Positions 8,403 to 17,260 of a stretch of DNA of 64,000 bases are shown in pieces. How positions within the stretch are numbered: the first letter of the stretch is position 1; each line of letters opens with the position of its first letter. The notes under the pieces were generated by a model, which was given only the letters and a program-made list of their open reading frames with translations, was not told where the DNA came from and did no database searches. The stretch comes from Variovorax ginsengisoli (GTDB lineage: Bacteria > Pseudomonadota > Gammaproteobacteria > Burkholderiales > Burkholderiaceae_C). A program made the translations under genes and the position numbers. Where the stretch lies: assembly GCF_030486595.1 (NCBI RefSeq), contig NZ_JAUJZH010000004.1, forward strand, positions 186,001-250,000. The letters are read 5' to 3'.

Positions 8403-9134
8403 CTATTTGCGCAGCGCCCGCAGGTCGATCGCGTCCGCCATCGCGGCATAGCCGGCATTGCCGGGATGAAGGTGGTCGCCGCTGTCGTAGGCGGCCTTCA
8501 GCACCTGGGGATCGGAAGGGTCGCGCATCGCGGCATCGAAGTCGACCACCGCTTCGACATGGCGGCGGCTGCGGATCCAGCGGTTGACGGCGTCGCGCCG
8601 CGATTCCTTTTCCTTGCTCCAGTAGGAGGAGCCCTTGAACGGCAGCAGCGTGCCGAGCAGCACCTTGACCCCGCGCGCCTTCGCCTGCTGGATCAGCCCT
8701 TGAAGCCCGGCGGTGATCTCTTCCGCCGCCGGCTGTCCCCGGATCGGCTCGCTGGCCCCTTCGGGCATGCTGAAGCCGATGTCGTTGATACCGATGAGGA
8801 TCACGACATGCGTGACGCCCGGCTGCGCCAGCACGTCGTGCTCGAAGCGCGCGATGCCTTTGGGACCGACGTTGTCGGCCAGCAGGCGATTGCCGGAGAT
8901 GCCGGCGTTGACCACCTGGACCGCGCCCGGCACTGCCCGCAGCCTCGCTTCGAGCCGTTCCGGATAGCGCACCGGTTTGCCGTTCTCGTTGATCGCGCCG
9001 GCGCCTTCGGTGATCGAATCGCCGAAGGCCACCACGACCCGTGGCGCGCCCGCCGATACAGCCAGCGGCGCATGCAGGGCCGCGGCCCAGGCGCCGATGA
9101 GGAGCGCGGCGCGGCGCCGCGATAAATGCTTCAT
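8403..9134 (-). CDS. SGNH/GDSL hydrolase (arylesterase/lysophospholipase-like), secreted
   Basis: A 243-residue hydrolase with the SGNH blocks: FGDSITEG (nucleophile Ser40), the glycine of NAGISGNR, the asparagine of IGINDIG, and DHLHPGNAG with the catalytic Asp/His. The first 28 residues form a signal with consecutive arginines (SRRRAALLIGAW) and could be Tat- or Sec-exported. Family members hydrolyse esters or act on cell-wall or plant polymers. It lies 44 bp downstream of the acyl-CoA carboxylase gene on the same strand and may share its transcript. In that case it might release the acid that the ligase activates. Confidence 0.9.
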   Translation of the reverse strand: MKHLSRRRAALLIGAWAAALHAPLAVSAGAPRVVVAFGDSITEGAGAINENGKPVRYPERLEARLRAVPGAVQVVNAGISGNRLLADNVGPKGIARFEHDVLAQPGVTHVVILIGINDIGFSMPEGASEPIRGQPAAEEITAGLQGLIQQAKARGVKVLLGTLLPFKGSSYWSKEKESRRDAVNRWIRSRRHVEAVVDFDAAMRDPSDPQVLKAAYDSGDHLHPGNAGYAAMADAIDLRALRK

Positions 9135-9178
9135 GGGGTCCGCAGTGTACGGACGCCCGATCGATCCGCGCCAGGCCT

Positions 9179-12100
9179 TCACCAGGTATCGACGTAGGCC
9201 TGCGCCGGCTCGCGCGGCGCCGACGCCGAAGCCAGCCCGCGCACCAGCCAGGCCCGCGTGTCGGCGGGGTCGATGACCGCGTCGATCTCGAGGGTCTGCG
9301 CCATGTGGATCGCCTCGCCGTTGGCGTACTGCTGCGCCACCAGCTGCTTGAACAGCGCATCGCGCTCGGCGCCCTCGGGCGCGGCTTCGAGTTCCTTGCG
9401 GAAGCCGAGCCGGACGGCGCCTTCGAGCCCCATGGCGCCGAACTCGCCGGTCGGCCAAGCGACCGTGAACACCGGCGCGTCGAAGCCGCCGGCGGTCATG
9501 GCCTGGGCACCGAGGCCGTAGCCCTTGCGCAGCACCACCGCGAAATACGGCACGCGCAGGTGCGAGGCCACCATGAACATGCGGCACACATGACGGACCT
9601 GCGCCTGGGCCTCGATCTCGGGGCCGACCATGAAGCCCGGCGTATCGCACAGCGCCACCAGCGGCAGGCCGTGCGCGTTGCAAAGCTGCATGAAGCGGGC
9701 CGCCTTGTCGGCCGCCTCGACGTCGATCGCACCGCCCAGGTGGTGCGGGTTGTTGGCCAGCAGGCCGACCGGCTTGCCCTCGATGCGGGCCAGCGCGGTC
9801 ACGATGCCGGCGCCGAAGCCGGCGCGCAGCTCGAGCAGCGAGCCGGTGTCGGCGACCCCGCGCATCGCGGCGCGCACGTCGTACACGCGCAGCCGGTTCT
9901 CGGGCACCGCATGCCGCAGCGCCCGCGGATCGGCGCACTGCCACTCGGCGGTCGCGCCCTGGAAGTACGACAGGTATTGCTTCGCGGCGGCCACGGCCTC
10001 GGCCTCGTCCTTGACCAGGATGTCGATCACGCCGTTGCGCGACTGCACGCTGCTCGGCCCGATCTGCTCGGGCGCGAAGCTGCCCAGGCCGCCGCCCTCG
10101 ATCATGGCCGGGCCGCTCATGCCGATGTTGCTGGCCTCGGTGGCGATGATCACGTCGGCGCAGCCGAGCAGCGCCGCATTGCCCGCGAAGCAGCGCCCGT
10201 GCACGATGCCGACCACCGGCACCTTGCCCGACAGCGCCGCGAACTGGCTGAAGGTGTGGTTGTTGAGGCCGGCCACGATGGGCATGTCGGTGTCGCCCGG
10301 CCGTCCGCCGCCGCCCTCGGCGAACAGCACCACCGGCAGGCGCAGCTGGTGGGCGATGCCGAGCATGCGGTCGGTCTTGTTGTGGTTGCGCATGCCCTGC
10401 GTGCCGGCCAGCACGGTGTAGTCGTAGGCCATGACCACGGCGCGCGACTTCTCGGGGCCGAACTGCCGCGCGTTGATGCTGCCGATGCCGGTCACCATGC
10501 CGTCGGCCGGCGTGTTGGCGATCAGGTCCTCGAGCGAGCGGCGACGGGTCTGGGCGGCGATCGCCAGCGCACCGTACTCGCTGAAGTTGCCGGGATCGTG
10601 CGCCAAGTCGCACAAGTCGGCGATGTTGGCACGCGCGGTGCGTCCGCCCTGCGCATGGCGCTTGGCCACCGCGGCGGGGCGGTTGGCGTCGAGCGTCGGC
10701 GCGTGGCGGTCGATGACATTCTGCAGGTCGGCACGAACCTGGTCGAGGTCGTGCGCGGCCTGCGCCTGCGTCTCGACCGCTTGCGCATCGACGGCGTCCA
10801 TGCGCACCAGCGACTGGCCTTCGACCAGGTAGTCGCCCGGCGCGGCCAGCAGCGCGACCACCCGGCCGGCGAAAGGCGCGTGCAGCAGATGCTCCATCTT
10901 CATGGCTTCGATTACGCCGAGCTGCGCGCCGGCGGGCACGAGGTCGCCGACATCGACCTCGAACTGGACCAGCTTCGCGGGCATCGGCGCCTTGACCACC
11001 AGGGCGTCGTCTTCGTCGGCCGGCAAGCCGGCTTCGGCGCGCAGGGGCGCGCCGCGCGCCAGCTTGGCGTCCGCTGCATCGATGCGCGCCGCAGCGGCCA
11101 ACAGGTCGGCCAGATGCGCCTCGACGAATCGCGTGTGCACCGCCTGGGTCGCGAACTCGGGCCGCCCGGCGATCGCGCGCAGCAGCGGAAGATTGGTGGC
11201 GATGCCCTCGATGCGGCATTCCTCCAGCGCCCGCAGCGAGCGCCGCAGCGCGTCGGCGAAACGCGGCGAGGACGAATGGACGATCAGCTTGGCGAGCAGC
11301 GTGTCGTAGTGCGGCGACGGCGCCAGGCCCGCGTAGCCATGGGTGTCGACGCGCACGCCGGGGCCGGCCGGCAGGTCGAAGCGCGCCAGCGTGCCGCCCG
11401 ACGGCCGAGCCTGGCCTTCGGCATCGAGGGTCTCGGCATTGATGCGCCACTGCACCGAGAAGCCGCGCTGGGCTGCCGTGCGGTCGGCTTCGATCGCGAG
11501 GTCGGCCAGCGTCTGGCCGTTGGCGATGCCGACCTGCAGCTGGACCAGATCAAGTCCGGTGACCGCCTCGGTCACGGTGTGCTCGACCTGCAGGCGCGGA
11601 TTGGCCTCGATGAAGACGAAGGGCAGCGTCGTCGAACGCTCGTCGACCAGGAATTCGAAGGTGCCCAGGCTCTGGTAGCCGACCGCCTTGGCCATGCGCA
11701 GCGCGGCCTGCGTGACCTGCAGGCGCAATGCCTCGGGCAGCGAGGGACTGGGCGCGATCTCGACCAGCTTCTGGAAGCGCCGCTGCAGCGTGCATTCGCG
11801 TTCGCCGAGGCTCGCCACCGCCTGCCCGTCGCCGAGCACCTGCACCTCGATGTGGCGCGCGTTGCGCATCAGGCGCTCGACGTAGACGCCATCGACGCCG
11901 AAGGCTGCCTTGGCCTCGGAGGTGCATCGCGCATGCGCATCGGGCAGATCGGCTGCGTTCAGCACCGCGCGCATGCCGCGGCCGCCGCCGCCGCCGATGG
12001 CCTTGACCATGACGCCTGCGCCATCGGCCTGCTGCACCGCGAAGAAGGCCTGCGCCTCGGCCAGCGTCACCGCGCCGGCACTGCCCGGCATGACCGGCAC

Positions 12101-12478
12101 GCCGCACTGCCCGGCCAGCGCCCGCGCGCGCGCCTTGTCGCCGAACAACGCGAGCTGCTCGGGGGTCGGGCCGATGAAGCGCAGGCCGGCATCGGCGCAG
12201 GCCTGCGCGAAGTCGGCGCGCTCGCTCAGGAAGCCGTAGCCCGGGTGCACCGCGTCGCAGCCTTGCTCGCGCGCGATCGCGATCAGCGCTGCGCCGTCGA
12301 GGTAGGCAGAGGGGCCGGTCGCATCGAGCGGCACCGCGGCATCGGCCAATTGCGCGTGCAGCGCTTCGGCGTCGTCCCTGGAATGCACCGCGACGCTCGC
12401 GATGCCCAGATCGCGCAGTGCGCGCGCCAGCCGGACCGCGATCTCGCCGCGGTTGGCGATCAAGACTTTCGTCAGCAT
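9179..12478 (-). CDS. single-chain biotin-dependent acyl-CoA carboxylase (BC-BCCP-CT fusion)
   Basis: A 1099-residue protein holding all three catalytic parts of an acyl-CoA carboxylase. Residues 1-450 are biotin carboxylase (KVLIANRGEIAVR, the KAIGGGGGRGMR ATP loop, FIEANPRLQVEHTVTE). About 490-560 is the biotinyl carrier with EAMKMEH; Lys527 is the biotin site. About 590-1099 is a full carboxyltransferase with both crotonase-like halves (VHGRCFAGNAALLG; LVALCDTPGFMVG). Single-chain carboxylases of this order and length are known for long-chain acyl-CoA. The ATG at 12478 is 5 bp beyond the ligase stop; a TTG at 12487 overlaps it. The acyl-CoA substrate is unknown. Confidence 0.93.
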   Translation of the reverse strand: MLTKVLIANRGEIAVRLARALRDLGIASVAVHSRDDAEALHAQLADAAVPLDATGPSAYLDGAALIAIAREQGCDAVHPGYGFLSERADFAQACADAGLRFIGPTPEQLALFGDKARARALAGQCGVPVMPGSAGAVTLAEAQAFFAVQQADGAGVMVKAIGGGGGRGMRAVLNAADLPDAHARCTSEAKAAFGVDGVYVERLMRNARHIEVQVLGDGQAVASLGERECTLQRRFQKLVEIAPSPSLPEALRLQVTQAALRMAKAVGYQSLGTFEFLVDERSTTLPFVFIEANPRLQVEHTVTEAVTGLDLVQLQVGIANGQTLADLAIEADRTAAQRGFSVQWRINAETLDAEGQARPSGGTLARFDLPAGPGVRVDTHGYAGLAPSPHYDTLLAKLIVHSSSPRFADALRRSLRALEECRIEGIATNLPLLRAIAGRPEFATQAVHTRFVEAHLADLLAAAARIDAADAKLARGAPLRAEAGLPADEDDALVVKAPMPAKLVQFEVDVGDLVPAGAQLGVIEAMKMEHLLHAPFAGRVVALLAAPGDYLVEGQSLVRMDAVDAQAVETQAQAAHDLDQVRADLQNVIDRHAPTLDANRPAAVAKRHAQGGRTARANIADLCDLAHDPGNFSEYGALAIAAQTRRRSLEDLIANTPADGMVTGIGSINARQFGPEKSRAVVMAYDYTVLAGTQGMRNHNKTDRMLGIAHQLRLPVVLFAEGGGGRPGDTDMPIVAGLNNHTFSQFAALSGKVPVVGIVHGRCFAGNAALLGCADVIIATEASNIGMSGPAMIEGGGLGSFAPEQIGPSSVQSRNGVIDILVKDEAEAVAAAKQYLSYFQGATAEWQCADPRALRHAVPENRLRVYDVRAAMRGVADTGSLLELRAGFGAGIVTALARIEGKPVGLLANNPHHLGGAIDVEAADKAARFMQLCNAHGLPLVALCDTPGFMVGPEIEAQAQVRHVCRMFMVASHLRVPYFAVVLRKGYGLGAQAMTAGGFDAPVFTVAWPTGEFGAMGLEGAVRLGFRKELEAAPEGAERDALFKQLVAQQYANGEAIHMAQTLEIDAVIDPADTRAWLVRGLASASAPREPAQAYVDTW

Positions 12479-12483
12479 TTCGA

Positions 12484-14109
12484 TCAATCCTTCAGCAGTC
12501 GGCGCAGCACCTTGCCGGCACCGGTGGTGGGCAGGGCATCGATGAAGCGCACCGCGCGCGGCGCCTTGTAGCTCGCCATGTTGTCGCGCGACCAGGCGAT
12601 CAGGGCGTCGGCATCGAGCTCGGTGCCGGGCTTGCGCACGATGAAGGCCTTGACCACCTCGCCCTTCTCGGCATCGGGCTGGGCAATGACCGCGGCCTGC
12701 GCCACCGCGGGATGCTTGATCAGGATCGTCTCGACCTCCTCCGGGAACACGCTGTAGCCGGAGACCTTGATCATCTCCTTGAAGCGACCGATGAAGCTGA
12801 GGTAGCCGTCGGCATCGAGCTTGCCCATGTCGCCGGTGTGCACCCAGCCATCGCGCAGGGTCGCGGCGGTGGCTTCGGGCTTGTTCCAGTAGCCCTTGAA
12901 CGAGCCGGCGCTCGCCAGCACGATCTCACCGATCTCGCCCGTGGCTTTGGCCTCGCCGGTGTCGCTGTCGATGATGCGGATCGTGACGCCCGGCACCGGG
13001 ATGCCCTGGGTGCCCCAGCGCGGCGCGTGGTGCGGCGTGTAGGTGTCGCAGGTGTGGGTCTCGCTCAGGCCGTAGGCGGCCTCGAAGGAACTGCAGTTGC
13101 CCGCGAAGCCGCGCCACTGCTGCGCCAGCGGCGCCGTGAAGGCGATGCCGAAGCTGGTCACCGGGTTCATGCGCAGGCTGGACAGGTCGAAGCCCGCGAT
13201 GCCCTCGACCTGCATGCAGGCGACGTTCATCGGCGCGATGCTGTACCACCAGCTGACCCGGTAGCGCTCGATCGCCTGCAGGGTCGCGCGCGGGTCGAAG
13301 CGATGCAGCAGCACCGAGGTGGCGCCGGTGAGCACCGGCACGTTGACGCCCATCAGCATGCCGGCGATGTGGTACAGCGGCGCGATCGACAGCAGCACGT
13401 CGCCGCCCGTGACGCCATTGCAGTCCGCCGCCGCGCGGGTCTTGAAGAGCGCGTTGCCGTAGCTCAGCATCGCTCCCTTGGGCAGGCCGGTGGTGCCCGA
13501 GGTGTAGGTCATGAGCGCGACGTCGTCCATAGAGAGCGCCGCGATTGGCGACGGCCGCGCGCCGCTCTGCATGACGGCGAAGAAGTCTTCGCAGCTGTCC
13601 GGCACGGCACGCGGCTCCTTCGCCGCGGCAGCGAGCTCCGCCGGGACATCGAGCGTCGGCGCCGCGGGCAGCAGGTCGGCGTAGTGCACCGCGAACACAT
13701 GCGCCAGCGTGCTCGATGCGCGCACCTTGTCGACCACCGGCAGCAGCGACGAGGCGGCGACGATCACGCGCGCCTTCAGGTCGTCGACCTGGTAGGCGAG
13801 TTCGTGTTCCTTGTTGAGCGGCCCGCTCGGGCAGACGATGGCGCCGATCTTCTGGATGCCGAAGTGCGCGACCAGGTACTGCGGGCAGTTGTTCAGGAAC
13901 AGCACCACCGGCTCGCCCTTCTTCACGCCGATGGCCTGCAGCCTAGCGGCGAAGGCATCGCTGGCGGCATCGAGCTCGGCGTAGCTCATCGCATGGCCGT
14001 ACCAGAGGCAGGCGGGGTGCCCGCCGCGCTCGCGCGCATGCGTGCGAAGGTACTCGTGCAGCGGCTGCTGCGGGCGACCGGGAAGCTCGCGAAGGGGGCT
14101 TGTCTCCAT
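12484..14109 (-). CDS. AMP-dependent acyl-CoA ligase
   Basis: A 541-residue member of the ANL superfamily. It has the P-loop-like YTSGTTGLPKGA, the GWVHTGDMGKLDADG hinge region and a C-terminal Lys in TTGAGKVLRRLL. It should activate a carboxylic acid to acyl-CoA using ATP. The gene is first in an operon with the single-chain carboxylase: its TGA at 12484-12486 is within 6 bp of that start. The protein pair implies activation followed by carboxylation. Chain length or branching of the substrate is not readable from sequence. Control by the divergent TetR is likely. Confidence 0.93.
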   Translation of the reverse strand: METSPLRELPGRPQQPLHEYLRTHARERGGHPACLWYGHAMSYAELDAASDAFAARLQAIGVKKGEPVVLFLNNCPQYLVAHFGIQKIGAIVCPSGPLNKEHELAYQVDDLKARVIVAASSLLPVVDKVRASSTLAHVFAVHYADLLPAAPTLDVPAELAAAAKEPRAVPDSCEDFFAVMQSGARPSPIAALSMDDVALMTYTSGTTGLPKGAMLSYGNALFKTRAAADCNGVTGGDVLLSIAPLYHIAGMLMGVNVPVLTGATSVLLHRFDPRATLQAIERYRVSWWYSIAPMNVACMQVEGIAGFDLSSLRMNPVTSFGIAFTAPLAQQWRGFAGNCSSFEAAYGLSETHTCDTYTPHHAPRWGTQGIPVPGVTIRIIDSDTGEAKATGEIGEIVLASAGSFKGYWNKPEATAATLRDGWVHTGDMGKLDADGYLSFIGRFKEMIKVSGYSVFPEEVETILIKHPAVAQAAVIAQPDAEKGEVVKAFIVRKPGTELDADALIAWSRDNMASYKAPRAVRFIDALPTTGAGKVLRRLLKD

Positions 14110-14178
14110 GGCGTCAGTCTCTCAGGGTTATCGATGAACTCGGGTGCTTGCCAAGGCCGGCATGGTGCACCAAGATCC

Positions 14179-14190
14179 TACCCATGGGTA
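14179..14190. promoter_or_regulatory. 12-bp palindrome at the TetR start, candidate operator
   Basis: TACCCATGGGTA is a perfect palindrome about 70 bp upstream of the divergent ligase start. It overlaps the ATG chosen for the TetR gene (14184). TetR proteins commonly bind such sites between themselves and a divergent target, so either the operator covers the start codon or translation begins further downstream. Confidence 0.4.
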
Positions 14191-14876
14191 TAACTTCGGC
14201 GACACCGCACAAACCCTCTGGCCACGAGGACGTGCCCTCTCCCCGCAGCGACCTGCCGCAGGGCACCGGTCGGCAGCGCACCGCCACGGCCGGCACCGAC
14301 GTGCAGCGCGAGCGCATCCTGCAGGCGGCGGCGCAGCTGTTCGCCACCCAGGGCTACGCCAACACCACGATGGCGCAGATCGTGCGCGCGCTCGACGTCA
14401 CGAAGCCCTTCGTCTATTACTACTTCCGCGACAAGCAGGAGATCTTCGAGACGCTCTCGTGGCGGCCCGCGGTCGACTGCTTCACATCGATGGACTTCGC
14501 CGCCGGCGACCCGCGGCGCGCGGTCGACAAGGTCAAGGAAGGCATCGAGCGGCTGATCCGCGCGACGGTGGCGCACCACCCCTGCGCCTTCTTCGCCTAC
14601 AAGGAGCCGCAGGTCTACCGTCCGGAGTACATCGCGGCGCAGAAGAAGCTGGCCCATCACTTCTACGACCAGCTCTTTCCGCTGCTCGAGCAGGCCCGCA
14701 GCGACGGCGACCTGGACTTCGGCGAAACCAAGATCACCGCCTTCGCAGCGCTCAGCCTGCCCGGCTTCCTCTACAGCTGGTACCGGCCCGACGGCCGGCT
14801 CTCGCCCGACGAGGTGGTCGCCGAGCTGTCCAGGCTGGCCTGGCGGGTGCTCGGGCTGCGCGAGCCCGGCGCCTGA
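14184..14876 (+). CDS. TetR-family regulator of the acyl-CoA carboxylase/ligase operon
   Basis: A 230-residue protein with a TetR N-terminal DNA-binding domain: RILQAAAQLFATQGYANTTM, then IVRALDVTKPFVYYYFRDKQ. The C-terminal half is a typical ligand-binding helical domain with a TetR_C motif rich in aromatics. The ATG at 14184 leaves about 40 residues before the helix-turn-helix, more than most relatives, so a downstream start is possible. It is divergent from the ligase/carboxylase operon, which is its probable target. The likely inducer is an acyl-CoA made there. Confidence 0.88.
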   Translation: MGITSATPHKPSGHEDVPSPRSDLPQGTGRQRTATAGTDVQRERILQAAAQLFATQGYANTTMAQIVRALDVTKPFVYYYFRDKQEIFETLSWRPAVDCFTSMDFAAGDPRRAVDKVKEGIERLIRATVAHHPCAFFAYKEPQVYRPEYIAAQKKLAHHFYDQLFPLLEQARSDGDLDFGETKITAFAALSLPGFLYSWYRPDGRLSPDEVVAELSRLAWRVLGLREPGA

Positions 14877-14916
14877 TCGCCGAGCCTTACTTTCATTCCA
14901 ACCACGGAGACCGTCC

Positions 14917-16170
14917 ATGAAGTTCCCCAGCCTGCTTGCGCCCGTCGCGGCCGCGGCCCTGCTCGCCACCGGCGCCACCCAGGCCCAGCAGACCTACAAG
15001 ATCGCCTACATCGATCCGCTGTCCGGACCCTTCGCCAATGTCGGGGAGCTGATGCTCACGCACACGCAGTACGCGATCGAGGACATCAACGCCAGGGGCG
15101 GCGTGCTCGGCGGTACCAAGATGCAGCTGCTGCAGTTCGACAGCAAGCTGTCGGCACAAGAGAGCCAGAGCGCGCTGCAGGCGGCCATCGACCAGGGCGC
15201 CCGCGCCATCGTCACGGGCGGCTCGGGCTCCTCGGTGGTGAGCGCGCTGGTGCAGGCGGTCAACCGCTGGAACCAGCGCAATCCGGGCCGCGAGCTGCTG
15301 GTGCTGAACCACTCCTCGATCGACCCCGAACTCACTGGCAAGGCCTGCAGCTTCTGGCACTTCCAGACCGACGCCAACACCGCGATGAAGATGAAGGCGA
15401 TCGCCAACACCATCAAGAAGACGCCCGAGGTCAAGAAGATCTACCTGCTCAACCAGGACTATGCGCACGGCAAGCAGTGGGCCAGCTACGGCCGCCAGCT
15501 GGTCGGACTGGCGCGGCCCGACATCCAGTTCGTCGGCGAGACGCTGCACCCGATCGGCAAGGTCAAGGATTTCGCGCCCTACCTCGCCAACATCAAGCAG
15601 TCGGGTGCCGATTCGGTGATCACCGGCAACTGGGGCCAGGACATGACGCTGCTGCTCAAGGCCGCGGGCGATGCCGGCTACGACCTGCACTACTACAACC
15701 ACAGCGCGGGCTCGGTGCCGGGCACGGTGTTGGCCATGTCGCAGGCCAGGCTGGGGCAACTCACCTGGGTCGCCGAGTGGCATCCGGGCCAGGCTGACTC
15801 GCCCAAGGTCGATGCGCTCGCGAAGAGCTACAAGGCCAAGACCGGCAAGGACTTCCTGGCGCCGCGCATCGAGATGACCCCGCGCCTGCTGGCCGCCGCG
15901 ATCAACAAGGCCGGCAGCACCGACACCACCCAGGTCGCACGCGCCCTGGAAGACCTGGGCTTCGATTCGGTGGTCGGCCCGGTGCGCATGCGCGCCGAAG
16001 ACCACCAGTTGCTGCTGCCGCAGGTGGTCAACACCATCGCGCCGGTCGACGGCAAGGCGGTCAAGGTCGGCTGGGAAGGCACAAACTACGGCTTCCGCAC
16101 CGACGCGATCTACAGCGGCAACGAACTGGCCCAGGGCACCGACTGCAAGATGGTTCGGCCCCAGCCCTAG
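14917..16170 (+). CDS. ABC transporter substrate-binding protein, Leu/Ile/Val-type
   Basis: A 417-residue periplasmic binding protein with a Sec signal (cleavage near ATQAQQ) and a type I periplasmic-binding fold beginning YKIAYIDPLSGPFANVGE, as in LivK-like receptors. Such receptors in betaproteobacteria take up branched-chain amino acids but also aliphatic or aromatic acids. No permease or ATPase gene is adjacent, so it must use components encoded elsewhere. It lies 40 bp downstream of the TetR gene behind a GGAG ribosome site, probably co-transcribed, which links it to substrate supply for the ligase/carboxylase. Confidence 0.9.
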   Translation: MKFPSLLAPVAAAALLATGATQAQQTYKIAYIDPLSGPFANVGELMLTHTQYAIEDINARGGVLGGTKMQLLQFDSKLSAQESQSALQAAIDQGARAIVTGGSGSSVVSALVQAVNRWNQRNPGRELLVLNHSSIDPELTGKACSFWHFQTDANTAMKMKAIANTIKKTPEVKKIYLLNQDYAHGKQWASYGRQLVGLARPDIQFVGETLHPIGKVKDFAPYLANIKQSGADSVITGNWGQDMTLLLKAAGDAGYDLHYYNHSAGSVPGTVLAMSQARLGQLTWVAEWHPGQADSPKVDALAKSYKAKTGKDFLAPRIEMTPRLLAAAINKAGSTDTTQVARALEDLGFDSVVGPVRMRAEDHQLLLPQVVNTIAPVDGKAVKVGWEGTNYGFRTDAIYSGNELAQGTDCKMVRPQP

Positions 16171-16240
16171 CCGTCGCGGTTGCCGGTTGTCATGCCGGTG
16201 CGCTACCGTAGCGCCTGGACAGGCAACTGGAGAGCCGCGC

Positions 16241-17152
16241 ATGACCCGCACCCTTCGACTGATAGGCGCCCCGACCGACATCGGCGCCAGCACCCGTGGC
16301 GCCGGCATGGGGCCCGACGCGCTGCGCGTGGCGGGGCTCGCCAACACACTGGCGGGCCTCGGCTTCGAGGTGATCGACGGCGGCAACCTGGCCGGGCCGG
16401 GCACGCCCTGGGAGGTGCCGGCCGAAGGACTGCACCATCTCCCCGAGGTGATCGCGTGGAACCGGCTGGTCTACGACGCCGTCGACCAGGCCCTGGAGGC
16501 GAAGCAGCTCCCCATCCTGCTGGGCGGCGACCACTGCATCGCTGTGGGCTCGATCAGCGCGATCGCCCGGCACGTGCGCCAGCGGCGGCAGAAGCTGCGG
16601 GTGCTGTGGCTCGACGCCCATACCGACGTCAACACCGAGACCACCAGCCCGAGCGGCAACATGCACGGCATGCCGGTCTCGTGCCTGCTCGGCCATGGGC
16701 CGGCGGCACTCACCGGCTGGAGCGGCGAGCCAGCCGCGCTGGCGCACGACGCGATCCGCTTCCTCGGCATCCGCAGCGTCGATGCCGAGGAGAAGTCGGC
16801 GATCCGCTCGCTCGGCCTCGGCGTCTTCGACATGCGCCACATCGACGAACACGGCATGCGCACCACGATGACCGAGGCGCTGCAGGATGTCGACGAGGAC
16901 ACCCACCTGCACGTGAGCTTCGACCTCGACTGCCTCGACCCGGACTACGCGCCGGGCGTGGGCACCGGCGTGCGCGGCGGCCCGACCTGGCGCGAGATGC
17001 AGCTGTGCATGGAAATGATCGCCGACACCGGACGGCTGGGCTCGCTCGACGTGGTCGAGCTCAATCCGGCGCTCGACGTGCGCAACCGGACGGCGGAAAT
17101 CGCGGTCGAGTTGATCGAAAGCCTGTTCGGCAAGTCGACGCTGGCGCGTTGA
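16241..17152 (+). CDS. rocF: arginase
   Basis: A 303-residue ureohydrolase of the arginase family. It has the three metal-binding blocks: LGGDHCIAVG, WLDAHTDVNT and SFDLDCLDPDYAPGVGTG. It hydrolyses L-arginine to L-ornithine and urea in the cytoplasm. The ATG at 16241 has GGAG 8 bp upstream; an earlier in-frame ATG at 16187 would add unrelated residues. Ornithine formed here can flow to P5C and then glutamate through PutA and glutamate dehydrogenase encoded 3-7 kb away. No ornithine aminotransferase is visible. Confidence 0.93.
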   Translation: MTRTLRLIGAPTDIGASTRGAGMGPDALRVAGLANTLAGLGFEVIDGGNLAGPGTPWEVPAEGLHHLPEVIAWNRLVYDAVDQALEAKQLPILLGGDHCIAVGSISAIARHVRQRRQKLRVLWLDAHTDVNTETTSPSGNMHGMPVSCLLGHGPAALTGWSGEPAALAHDAIRFLGIRSVDAEEKSAIRSLGLGVFDMRHIDEHGMRTTMTEALQDVDEDTHLHVSFDLDCLDPDYAPGVGTGVRGGPTWREMQLCMEMIADTGRLGSLDVVELNPALDVRNRTAEIAVELIESLFGKSTLAR

Positions 17153-17163
17153 GCCGACCCGGC

Positions 17164-17194
17164 CGCCGCAAAAAGCGGCGCTCCGTGATTTTTC
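17164..17194 (+). terminator. possible Rho-independent terminator after arginase
   Basis: A 6-bp GC stem (17164-17169 with 17175-17180) with an AAAAA loop is followed nine bases later by a TTTTT run. The gap between stem and T-run is longer than usual, so strength is doubtful. Confidence 0.4.
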
Positions 17195-17260
17195 TCCCGC
17201 GGCGAATCCGCACCCTCGAACTACATTCTTAAGTATTCTTTTTTGATACCGAGAAACAAG

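Noticed and set aside
9305..12571. Very long open frame antisense to the acyl-CoA carboxylase
   Set aside because: Its composition is arbitrary and the sense strand has clear catalytic motifs. Long antisense frames are expected when third positions are mostly G or C.
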